From contig JAGCYM010000023.1 of the NCBI GenBank assembly GCA_017960805.1, forward strand, positions 1 to 43,102: 43,102 nucleotides of DNA, read 5' to 3'. This DNA comes from Ruminococcus sp. (GTDB lineage Bacteria; Bacillota; Clostridia; Oscillospirales; Ruminococcaceae). The translations under genes and the position numbers were made by a program. Below are positions 14,143 through 21,367 of the stretch, in pieces. Numbering within the stretch: the first letter of the stretch is position 1; the number at the start of each line of letters is the position of its first letter. The notes under the pieces are model-generated. The model was not told the origin of the DNA. It saw nothing but the letters and a program-made list of their open reading frames with translations, and made no database searches.

Positions 14143-14230
14143 TTTGATTAAGCTGATTTTAAGACTTGTGATGTAAAATAAAATTATAGAAAACAATCCG
14201 ACACCAGACCATTATAAAGGAGGTTCCATT

Positions 14231-15709
14231 ATGAAAAAATATAGAAAGCTTTCCGCATTTCTGTTAGCTCTTACATTATGCATCAGCCTTTCAGCCTGCG
14301 GCTCAACAGAATCTTCAAATACAGCTTCTGATGTAAGCTCAACTACGTCAATTACTACAGAAGCAGAAACAACTACAGAAACGAATGATAAAACAGACAA
14401 TAACCGTCCCGGAGATCCTCCTGACGGTGTCAGACCTGATGCACCTCCCGATGGTAATGGCGGAGGACCGGGCGGTGGAGGTCCCGGTGGTTCAAGCAGT
14501 GCGGATATCGACTACAAGGGTGCTGTTGAGATCACGTCTTCCGACTCTCAGTCCGGACAGAAATATAACAGCAGTACTGCTGATGAGAGCGCATTGTTGA
14601 TCAGCACATCTGATGAAGTTACAATCACGAATCCGACTGTCAACAAAACCGGCGATTCTGACGGCGGCGACAACTGCAACTTCTACGGTCTGAATGCAGC
14701 GATGCTGGTCAAGAACGGCTCAAATACAACTATCACAGGCGGCACGATAACCTCTGACGCTGACGGAGCGAACGGTGTATTCTGCTATGGCGGCAACGGC
14801 GGTCAGAACGGTGCAACAGGTGACGGAACTACGCTGACTATCCGTGATACAGTCATCAAAACAACTGGAGACGGCTCCGGCGGTATCATGACCACAGGCG
14901 GTGGTATCACCTATGCTTATGACCTTGATGTTGACACTTCAGGTCAGTCCTCTGCGGCTATTCGTACAGACCGCGGCGGCGGAACTGTTTATGTAGACGG
15001 CGGCACTTATACATCAAACGGTCTCGGTTCTCCTGCGATATACTCTACTGCTGAGATACACGTCAAAAATGCAGAACTCACTTCCAATCTCTCTGAGGGC
15101 GTATGTATCGAGGGCAAGAACTCCATTGAGCTGACAAACTGCAATATGACAGCGAATAACACTAAGTGCAACGGCAATGCAACATTCTTCGATACGATCA
15201 TGATCTACCAGTCTATGTCCGGTGACGCAGACAGCGGTACATCTTCCTTTACAATGACTGGCGGAACGCTGACAAGCAAGAACGGTCATGTGTTCCATAT
15301 TACGAATACCAACGCAGTTATCAATCTCAGCGGCGTTACTATCGTCAATGAAGACAGCGAGAATATCCTGCTCTCCGTCTGTGCAGACGGCTGGAGCGGT
15401 GCAGGCAATATAGCAACGCTTAACGCTGACGGTCAGGAACTGTCAGGTATTATCAAGGTCGGTAGCGATTCTGAGCTTACACTGAACCTTACAAATGGCT
15501 CTACATTCACAGGATCTATTGACGGTTCTATCACAAACGCCAAAGGCACAAGCGTATCTACAGAAGTCGGTACAGTGAATGTAAAGCTCGACAGCACCAG
15601 CAAATGGACGCTGACTGCTGATACCTATATCACTTCCTTTGACGGCGATGTTTCCAATATCATCACCAATGGCTATACGCTGTATGTGAATGGAACGGCA
15701 TTAACATAA
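14231..15709 (+). CDS. Beta-helix surface lipoprotein, carbohydrate-binding type
   Basis: The 492-residue protein has a signal peptide with lipobox LSAC (Cys23), so it is predicted to be membrane-anchored on the outside. A Ser/Thr-rich linker is followed by a Pro-Asp-Gly and Gly-rich stretch (DPPDGVRPDAPPDGN, then GGPGGGGPGG) up to about residue 95. The remainder is a series of TITGGTIT / TVYVDGGTY / FTMTGGTL strand repeats, the signature of a right-handed parallel beta-helix. NCBI-type annotation for this family is carbohydrate-binding domain-containing protein. AAGGAGG precedes the ATG. It is monocistronic. Substrate or adhesion role is unknown. Confidence 0.85.
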   Translation: MKKYRKLSAFLLALTLCISLSACGSTESSNTASDVSSTTSITTEAETTTETNDKTDNNRPGDPPDGVRPDAPPDGNGGGPGGGGPGGSSSADIDYKGAVEITSSDSQSGQKYNSSTADESALLISTSDEVTITNPTVNKTGDSDGGDNCNFYGLNAAMLVKNGSNTTITGGTITSDADGANGVFCYGGNGGQNGATGDGTTLTIRDTVIKTTGDGSGGIMTTGGGITYAYDLDVDTSGQSSAAIRTDRGGGTVYVDGGTYTSNGLGSPAIYSTAEIHVKNAELTSNLSEGVCIEGKNSIELTNCNMTANNTKCNGNATFFDTIMIYQSMSGDADSGTSSFTMTGGTLTSKNGHVFHITNTNAVINLSGVTIVNEDSENILLSVCADGWSGAGNIATLNADGQELSGIIKVGSDSELTLNLTNGSTFTGSIDGSITNAKGTSVSTEVGTVNVKLDSTSKWTLTADTYITSFDGDVSNIITNGYTLYVNGTALT

Positions 15710-15756
15710 TAATTACAAGTATTACCTTATAAAACACATATCTAATTGAAACTAAA

Positions 15757-15810
15757 AATCCCCCTCACCAAGCAAGGAGCATCTCAACTTCCTGCATGAT
15801 GAGGGGGATT
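15757..15810. terminator. Hairpin overlapping the end of the recombinase fragment
   Basis: AATCCCCCTCA and TGAGGGGGATT pair over a 30-base loop just after the lipoprotein gene. The hairpin includes the last codons of the recombinase fragment on the other strand. It may terminate transcription from both sides. Confidence 0.55.
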
Positions 15811-16259
15811 ATATCATAATATTCACTTTCCACACTGACCGTCACGCCAGACTTGAACCGGAACTCCAGATAGTCATCATACACAGTCACCTTCTCCAGC
15901 AGCTTCCTCACAAGCGCATCATCAAACTCCGTGATAGTGCGCGGCTTAGAATTGATGAAGTTCAACAGTTCCTGAATACGCTCCCGGTGCGCTGCTTTGG
16001 CTGCATCGTCCATTACCGTCTGTTCCTGCATCTCACGCATGTGCAGAATTTCTTCCGCCAGGTCGTCATAGTTCATACCGCTTTCCGTCCGGTCAATCAG
16101 TTCCTGCTGCAATTGCCGCATCCTTTCAGCGAGGGCTTCTGCCGACTGCAGATTTACAAGGTTGATCGCTGTTTTCAGGTTGCTTTTCAGTTTTTTCAGG
16201 TACTCGTCGCTGTTGACGAGTATCTCGTTGATTGCATCAAGGATCTTCTGCTGTTCCAT
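15765..16259 (-). pseudogene. Serine recombinase C-terminal half (copy 3)
   Basis: The open frame of about 164 residues starts MEQQKILDAINEILVN and carries the long helix (LKTAINLVNLQSAEALAERM) and tail (VYDDYLEFRFKSGVTV) of large serine recombinases. It lacks the catalytic Ser domain and zinc ribbon. AAGGGAG stands before the ATG at 16259, so a shortened protein could be translated. The last residues (SEYYDIIPLIMQEVEMLLAW) differ from copies 1 and 2 and run into the hairpin, so this end is also rearranged. Confidence 0.65.
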
Positions 16260-16307
16260 AAAAACATCTCCCTTCACTATACGGACATTGGGATGATATT
16301 TTGATGG

Positions 16308-16334
16308 GGTGTTATGCCTTATTCAGTTTTTCAC
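16308..16334 (+). repeat. 27-bp direct repeat, copy 1, at the left edge of the ArsR operon
   Basis: It begins GGTGTTATGCCTTATTCAG and matches 18637-18663 at 26 of 27 positions, same orientation. It overlaps the stop codon and last codons of the thioredoxin-like gene. The pair encloses the whole four-gene ArsR operon. Confidence 0.7.
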
Positions 16335-16685
16335 AAAATTCTCTATAAGCTCTGAAATTTCCGCAGGTTTCAGAGTTTTACCAGCGGAAACTAGCTTCTC
16401 ATTGATCACAAGTGCTGGCATCGACATAGCACCGTACTCCATTATCTTCTGCAAGTCAGTGACATACTCTACCTCGATACCCATTCCCTCAACAGCCTTG
16501 ACAGTGTTATCATAGAGCTGATGGCAGGCTTTGCATCCCGAACCGAGTACCTTGATGCAGCATACACCGTCAACAGGTTCACCACAGCAAGTTGAGGCTG
16601 ATGCGCTTGTATACTGCGCTCCGCCGCAACAGCAGCATGAAGTTGCCTCTCTCTTCTCTTCCTTTTTCTTGCTGAATAATGACAT
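16323..16685 (-). CDS. Thioredoxin-like redox-active disulfide protein
   Basis: The 120-residue protein has a thioredoxin fold (CIKVLGSGCKACHQLYDNTV) with the CxxC pair at SGCKACH, matching the redox-active disulfide protein 2 group. An N-terminal extension is unusually Cys-rich (CCCCGG, TCCGEP, VCC) and may bind metal. cis-Pro is in MSMPALVIN. AGGAGG precedes the ATG. It is the last gene of an ArsR-controlled operon with a DUF318 permease; such proteins accompany organoarsenical or metal permeases and may reduce or hand over the metal. Confidence 0.85.
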   Translation of the reverse strand: MSLFSKKKEEKREATSCCCCGGAQYTSASASTCCGEPVDGVCCIKVLGSGCKACHQLYDNTVKAVEGMGIEVEYVTDLQKIMEYGAMSMPALVINEKLVSAGKTLKPAEISELIENFVKN

Positions 16686-16697
16686 AGTGTTTTCCTC

Positions 16698-17693
16698 CTA
16701 AATAATGTAATTCTGAATGATATTGAAGAAGTATCCTACAAGGATAATTCCTACAGTACATATAGCGATAAAAATACCGAGCAGCTTTGGCTTTATCGCT
16801 TTTTTCAGCATTATCATAGACGGCAGCGACAGCGTGATAACGCCCATCATAAAAGCCAGTACCACGCCGAGCTTTGCACCCTTTGCAACAAGTGCTTCTG
16901 CAATGGGGATACAGCCGAAAATATCTGCATACATCGGTATTCCGCAGATTGCTGCTATGATAACACCGAAAGGATTTCCGGTGCCGAGAACTTTGACTAC
17001 CCATTCTTCGGGTATCCAGTTGTGGATAAATGCACCGATACCCACGCCGACTATGACATAGAGCAAGACCTTTTTAGCAGTTTCAGCAACTTGCTCCCAA
17101 GCGTATTTCAGGCGGTCACGCTTTGTCAATTCGTTTTGCGGCGTGTCAATGCTCTTGCCGTTTCGGATAAATTCCTCCACCTGATCTTCAAGGTGCAGTT
17201 TTTCAATTAGTGTACCGCCTGCAACTGCGATGACAAGCCCGACTATCACATATATAACAGCGACCTTCCAGCCAAATATACTCATCAGCAGGATAAGTGA
17301 ACCCAAGTCAACCATTGGTGACGAGATAAGAAATGAGAACGTTACGCCCAGCGGAAGCCCTGCGCTTGTAAACCCCATAAACAGCGGGATCGAAGAACAT
17401 GAACAGAACGGTGTTACAGTTCCGAGTAAAGCCGCGATACAGTTTGCTCCGATACCGTGAAATCTGCCGAGTATCTTCTTTGTACGTTCGGGTGGGAAAT
17501 AGCTCTGTATATATGTGATGATCAAGATAAGAACGCCGAGCAGCAACATGATTTTTATCGTGTCATAGATGAAGAAATGCAGACTGCCGCCGAGCTTGCT
17601 TTCGGTATCAAGACCGCAAGCGTTCAGCAGGGAGCCGATAAGCCTATTCAACCATTTCATGCCGAATACTTCATCCTGTATAAAGTCCCACAC
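16698..17693 (-). CDS. Permease of the DUF318/ArsP type
   Basis: The 331-residue membrane protein has about eight helices in two halves and carries conserved loops LLGTVTPFCSCSSIPLFMGF and GIPMYADIFGCIPIAEAL. The CSCSS motif is typical of the DUF318 permease family, whose ArsP members export trivalent organoarsenicals. The start is GTG at 17693, three bases after the stop of the C_GCAxxG gene, using that gene's GGAGGTGAT as ribosome site. Regulation by the ArsR protein two genes upstream supports a metal or metalloid substrate. Which one is an inference. Confidence 0.85.
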   Translation of the reverse strand: MWDFIQDEVFGMKWLNRLIGSLLNACGLDTESKLGGSLHFFIYDTIKIMLLLGVLILIITYIQSYFPPERTKKILGRFHGIGANCIAALLGTVTPFCSCSSIPLFMGFTSAGLPLGVTFSFLISSPMVDLGSLILLMSIFGWKVAVIYVIVGLVIAVAGGTLIEKLHLEDQVEEFIRNGKSIDTPQNELTKRDRLKYAWEQVAETAKKVLLYVIVGVGIGAFIHNWIPEEWVVKVLGTGNPFGVIIAAICGIPMYADIFGCIPIAEALVAKGAKLGVVLAFMMGVITLSLPSMIMLKKAIKPKLLGIFIAICTVGIILVGYFFNIIQNYII

Positions 17694-17695
17694 TC

Positions 17696-18139
17696 TTATT
17701 CATCACCTCCGAGCATTTCGGTCAGTATCTCTGCTGCTGTCCTTACCATTTCGGGACATAGGGTTCCGAACAAACCGTTTGATCTCGCATAGTTTTTTCC
17801 TTCCTCAGTTCTGAGATCGCAGCCGAGAATGTCCCGGCAGATGTATGAATTCTTGCGTTTCTTGAACTCGTCAAGGAATTTAACTGCCATAGAGCTGCTT
17901 TTAGCACGACTTTCAGTGTCGTTAAGGTCGAACTGACCGTACTTCATTCCAAGAACCATAAGAGCTCCAGTACAAGCGCCACAAACCTCGCCCTTGCCCA
18001 TTCCTCCACCGAAGCATGAACCTATCTGCAAAGCCTGCTTTTCGGTAATACCGAACTGCTCCGCAAACGCCGCAAATACCGCCTGCGAACACTTATAGCC
18101 ATTTTCATAATAATGAACTGCTTTTGATACATTATCCAT
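17696..18139 (-). CDS. C_GCAxxG_C_C family redox protein (second copy)
   Basis: The 147-residue homologue of the gene at 12.3 kb has CSQAVFAAF, GSCFGGGMGKGEVCGACTGA, YICRDILGC and GTLCPEMV. Start is ATG at 18139 with GGAGGAAAAG ahead; the longer TTG frame begins within that ribosome site. It sits between ArsR and the permease, so its conserved Cys residues may serve in metalloid redox chemistry. The biochemical role of the family is not known. Confidence 0.85.
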   Translation of the reverse strand: MDNVSKAVHYYENGYKCSQAVFAAFAEQFGITEKQALQIGSCFGGGMGKGEVCGACTGALMVLGMKYGQFDLNDTESRAKSSSMAVKFLDEFKKRKNSYICRDILGCDLRTEEGKNYARSNGLFGTLCPEMVRTAAEILTEMLGGDE

Positions 18140-18213
18140 TTTCTTTTCCTCCAATAGTCATATTTAGATATATCTATTCGTTTGTCGTATTTTAAGCCGT
18201 ATGATTATACGGC

Positions 18214-18525
18214 TTATTGATTATTACAGCATTTACAATCGTTTTCAGTTACTGCCGTGATCTCTTTCAGGCAGTCCATAGCGACTTTCGCACCTTCCGG
18301 TGAAATGGAGTAGTGCATCCACTTTCCCTCTTTTCTGCCGACCACAAGTCCGCTGTCGCAGAGTACCTTCATATGGTGAGAGAGCGTTGGTTGACTCAGG
18401 TGTAGCTCCTCAAGAAGATGACAGGCACACAGCTCGCCATGTTGCAGAATCCTGAAAATCTGCACTCTGTTTTCATCACACAGCGCTTTGAAAATCACAG
18501 TGATTTGCTTGTTTGAAAGCTCCAC
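18214..18525 (-). CDS. ArsR/SmtB-family metalloregulator
   Basis: The 103-residue winged-helix repressor carries the metal site motif ELCACHLLEEL in helix alpha-3 (Cys-x-Cys, as in arsenic-responsive ArsR ELCVCDL) and the recognition helix SQPTLSHHMKVLCDSG. The C-terminus ends CKCCNNQ, adding further thiols. The start is GTG at 18525 with GAGGTG upstream. It heads the operon and should be displaced from DNA by As(III), Sb(III) or a similar thiophilic ion. Confidence 0.9.
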   Translation of the reverse strand: MELSNKQITVIFKALCDENRVQIFRILQHGELCACHLLEELHLSQPTLSHHMKVLCDSGLVVGRKEGKWMHYSISPEGAKVAMDCLKEITAVTENDCKCCNNQ

Positions 18526-18535
18526 GGTCTCACCT

Positions 18536-18587
18536 CACATTGAAGATTTTCTATATTATATCACACACATAGAAAAATGTCAATATG
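18536..18587 (-). promoter_or_regulatory. Promoter and ArsR operator
   Basis: On the minus strand, TTGACA (18578-18583) and TATAAT (18555-18560) are 17 bases apart. Two inverted half-sites flank the -10 box: CATTGAAGATTTTCTATAT on the right of the operon start and its complement-like partner at 18567-18587 (about 15 of 19 positions match). This is a typical ArsR-type repression layout. Confidence 0.75.
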
Positions 18588-18636
18588 TTTTCGCAAAAAT
18601 AATATACGCCCGCCGAGAAAAATCCCGACCGGCGCT

Positions 18637-18663
18637 GGTGTTATACCTTATTCAGTTTTTCAC
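18637..18663 (+). repeat. 27-bp direct repeat, copy 2, at the right edge of the ArsR operon
   Basis: It matches 16308-16334 (one mismatch). It lies in the short gap between the ArsR promoter and the end of the DUF3592 gene. The CCCGCCG/CGGCGC pair just before it (18609-18635) may be a small hairpin. Confidence 0.7.
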
Positions 18664-18685
18664 TGTACTTCAGACCGTCCACAAT

Positions 18686-19177
18686 TCAATTGTCTTTCTT
18701 TTTCTTTAGAAAAAGAAGCGGTATATTGTAGTAAACAAAGAAAAACAATGATAATAATATCATACTTCCGCTTACGCCCCAAGTAAATGTGGCAAATGTT
18801 CTCCCATTACTATAATAGCCTACGAAATAGTATTCATCAGGATCATCGGGATCGTAGCGAATGATGACTGTATCGCCTGTTTTTCCGACACCTGCCCCTG
18901 CATAAAGGTGATCATATTTGAAAATACCATCAGTGTCGACCTTAATATCACTATAAGCTCTACCCCATAAATATCTGTTTTTCGGATGTGATGTATCAGG
19001 AATCTTTCTTGAACTTATTCTCTCGTCAACAACGACTCCTCTTATTTCAACTGCACATTTTTTCACCCTATTCCAGTAGCTAAACATCGGAAATGCTCCT
19101 AATAAAAAGAATATAAGGGCAAGAAGCAACGTGAAATTAGGTGTACATATTTCTTCTTTCTTGTTTTTCTTTTTCAA
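18686..19177 (-). CDS. DUF3592-type membrane protein
   Basis: The 163-residue protein is predicted to have one helix near residues 14-33 (FTLLLALIFFLLGAFPMFSY) and another near 135-155. Between them is an extracytoplasmic beta domain with RYDPDDPDEYYFVG, which is the DUF3592 hallmark. The start is TTG at 19177 with AAGGAG upstream, and the N-terminus is poly-Lys. Function unknown. It lies beside an IS21 remnant. Confidence 0.75.
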   Translation of the reverse strand: MKKKNKKEEICTPNFTLLLALIFFLLGAFPMFSYWNRVKKCAVEIRGVVVDERISSRKIPDTSHPKNRYLWGRAYSDIKVDTDGIFKYDHLYAGAGVGKTGDTVIIRYDPDDPDEYYFVGYYSNGRTFATFTWGVSGSMILLSLFFFVYYNIPLLFLKKKKDN

Positions 19178-19192
19178 ACCGATAAATCTCCT

Positions 19193-19352
19193 TTACCATA
19201 CAACTTCAAAGGCTACTTCCGCTTCCTGCGTATCATAGTCAACAAATATGATTATAACATAATTGCTGTCATCTTCCGGGTCTTCGGCAGCATTTATTCC
19301 AATCGAAAATTCTACCTTATCATCATAAATCGCTATTCCATAAACATTCCAT
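19193..19352 (-). pseudogene. C-terminal gene fragment truncated by an IS21-type element
   Basis: The frame encodes WNVYGIAIYDDKVEFSIGIN, an acidic stretch and IIIFVDYDTQEAEVAFEVVW, then stops. The upstream part of the open frame (19353-19474) is IS end sequence, not the original gene. The family is not recognised; a short secreted or immunity-like beta protein is possible. It precedes the DUF3592 gene by 15 bases and may once have been co-transcribed with it. Confidence 0.5.
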
Positions 19353-19882
19353 GTGTATGCTAAAATAAAATTGACCCCTTTAAGCATAAAATGCTGATTA
19401 AAAATTGACCCCCCCAGAATAAATCCAGTATAATTAAAAAATAGAAATTGTACTGGAGGTAAAAGGAAGTTCAATAGAATTGGATATTTACGAAAAAATA
19501 AGAGATTTTCAAAAAAAGGGCTTCGGCAAAAAAACTACAGCTAAGCTTTTAGGGATATCAAAAAACACAGTAAAGAAATACTGGGATGGAGCTACTGTTC
19601 CTTGGGTTAGAAAAGAAGGCAGTGGTTCAGTAAGCACAGTAGTTACTCCAGAAGTAGTAGCATTTATCAATAAGTGTATCGAAGAAGATAAGGATGCACC
19701 AAGAAAACAAAGGCATACTGCCAGAAGAATATATGATAGATTGGTCAGCGAAAAGGACTTTAAAGGTGCTGAATCAACCATTAGAAACGAAGTTGCTATC
19801 ATCAAGAAAAACAATCCAAATGCATTTGTTCCGCTTTCATTCATGCCGGGAGAAGCAATTCAGGTTGACTGGGGAGATGCTG
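19353..19882 (+). mobile_element. IS21-family element, left end and 5' part only
   Basis: The left end has two direct copies of AAAATTGACCCC (about 19367 and 19399), the multiple terminal repeats typical of IS21. They are followed by the start of an IstA transposase. IstB and the right end are missing; similarity to IstA ends at DWGDA (about 19880). Confidence 0.75.
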
Positions 19883-19914
19883 ATAGATTGAATAATCATC
19901 CCCTATATCTATGA
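19480..19914 (+). pseudogene. istA: Truncated IstA transposase of IS21 family
   Basis: The TTG start at 19480 gives MDIYEKIRDFQKKGFGKKTT then a helix-turn-helix (KLLGISKNTVKKYW). A second DNA-binding region follows, and then the first Asp of the integrase core in QVDWGDA. The protein should continue for more than 200 residues but diverges and stops at 19914. It is non-functional. Confidence 0.75.
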
Positions 19915-19965
19915 AGGCATATTCAAAGGTTGAGGGGAAATATCGACATATATGCGGAAAACGGC

Positions 19966-19994
19966 TTGCTTTTTCATGATCTATGAAGTATAAT
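19966..19994 (+). promoter_or_regulatory. Promoter upstream of the small genes after the IS remnant
   Basis: TTGCTT (19966-19971) and TATAAT (19989-19994) are 17 bases apart. It lies 78 bases before the start at 20072. Confidence 0.55.
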
Positions 19995-20071
19995 AATTGT
20001 AAAGAGTAAAAAATCTGACCGAGATCAGTTTTACGCTGTTCATTTTTGATCGAACAGACAGGAGGATTCAT

Positions 20072-20284
20072 ATGGGACTCCATTTTATGGATTCAGACGG
20101 CATTTTCTTTGTCGAAGATAAAAGTGTCATTCATGACGACAGAGGACATCGCAAGTTACTCAAAAACTTTTCAAGCGAGGCTGAGGCGGAAGCGTATCTG
20201 CGCGGGTTAATTGAGAAATGGGAACCTTCTAAAAAGGCTGACGGGAAACACAAAAAATCACACCGATCCAAGCACGTCAAATGA
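20072..20284 (+). CDS. Small hypothetical protein (70 residues)
   Basis: AGGAGG lies six bases before the ATG. The N-terminal half forms a likely beta hairpin (MGLHFMDSDGIFFVEDKSVI), the middle is an acidic helix (SSEAEAEAYLRGLIEKW), and the tail is strongly basic (KKADGKHKKSHRSKHVK). I do not recognise the family; a nucleic-acid-binding tail is possible. It has its own consensus promoter just after the IS21 remnant. Confidence 0.55.
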   Translation: MGLHFMDSDGIFFVEDKSVIHDDRGHRKLLKNFSSEAEAEAYLRGLIEKWEPSKKADGKHKKSHRSKHVK

Positions 20285-20358
20285 ACTCACAGATATGACA
20301 GCAGTATCATAAATTAGCAAAGACATCCGCTTAAATCGTAATGAAAGGAAGTAATAGG

Positions 20359-20658
20359 ATGACACGACTGTATGATAAATCAATAGAATATCGTATCCTG
20401 TTTGCAGTGCATATTAGTCATGATTATTCGGATTCTGATGTTTTGGTCGGTATTTCCCAAAGAGGTAATCTGCTATGTATTACAAAATGCGTCGTTTCTT
20501 CTTCTGGTGCCATAGGGTCTGAAACAGCAGTTCATAACCTCAGCAAAGCGGAATATCGTGAACTACTTGAGAAATCTAAAAATAATGGCCTTCTGCAGGA
20601 ATCAATCGATAAAGGTAGGATCACATTAAAAGAAGCAGTAATGCTAGGTAATGAATGA
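20359..20658 (+). CDS. Hypothetical protein (99 residues)
   Basis: The ATG at 20359 with AAGGAAG upstream is preferred to the ATG at 20341, which has no ribosome site. The product starts MTRLYDKSIEYRILFAVHIS and has a beta-rich N-terminal half (DVLVGISQRGNLLCITKCVV) and a helical C-terminal half (SKAEYRELLEKSKNNGLLQ). Not recognised. It ends 41 bases before the second 199-residue paralogue and is probably co-transcribed with it. Confidence 0.55.
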   Translation: MTRLYDKSIEYRILFAVHISHDYSDSDVLVGISQRGNLLCITKCVVSSSGAIGSETAVHNLSKAEYRELLEKSKNNGLLQESIDKGRITLKEAVMLGNE

Positions 20659-20699
20659 TTTTGTTCATTAGAAATTAATCAATATGATTGGAGCTTATT

Positions 20700-21299
20700 A
20701 TGAAAGTTGAGGAATATTATTGTCTTACACTGGATACTGCTTGTGCACCCAATTATACACCTGATCCAGCAGATCGTTGTATTCAGGCATATTATGCTCT
20801 CAATAATGACGTGATCCTGATAGGCGGATCTGATCCATGGCTTATCTATTGGCTTTCGGTTACGAAGCTGGATACTGATGCAATAAATCGTCAGATCGTT
20901 GACTATGTTTTACATATGGAACCGACTGTTTTTGGGCATAGATCTAATGTTTTAGAAAAAACGGAATATACGGAGGAACAGCTCAGATCGTTCTATTCTG
21001 CGACTGTGAAGCAGGAAGATGATATTATTGGACAACTGAAGGCAGCAAAACAACGTTGCAGAAGACTTGAAGCGGACGGAAAGTTGATTCCGAAAATAAA
21101 ACAGCATCGGAGACTGTTGACAGGGAACGTTTGGGGAGCGGCAGATTTTTATCGAAAAAATGAGAAACTGATTACACGGCTGAAATCTATGAAGTATCTG
21201 TACTGTTCTGACGACCCTAAGGTCAGAGAATTGTATGAACAACTTGACCAATGCTGCGCAAATCTTTATAACGCTTATATGACTGAGGCACGAGGGTGA
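20700..21299 (+). CDS. Unrecognised 199-residue protein, paralogue B
   Basis: This is the paralogue of 10751-11350. The leader and first codons are identical over about 26 bases, and the N-terminal 115 residues are close (CIQAYYALNNDVILIG, INRQIVDYVL). The helical middle is diverged (LKAAKQRCRRLEADGKLIPK), and the shared end is NAYMTEARG. The ATG at 20700 has TTGGAGC upstream. Conserved ends around a variable middle suggest selection for changing specificity in the helices. No known domain recognised; no membrane segment. Confidence 0.7.
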   Translation: MKVEEYYCLTLDTACAPNYTPDPADRCIQAYYALNNDVILIGGSDPWLIYWLSVTKLDTDAINRQIVDYVLHMEPTVFGHRSNVLEKTEYTEEQLRSFYSATVKQEDDIIGQLKAAKQRCRRLEADGKLIPKIKQHRRLLTGNVWGAADFYRKNEKLITRLKSMKYLYCSDDPKVRELYEQLDQCCANLYNAYMTEARG

Positions 21300-21367
21300 A
21301 TAAGTTTGAATCCCCATACTACTGAATCACTGATGATGCGAGCATATGGAAAGGAGTATAGGTACTT

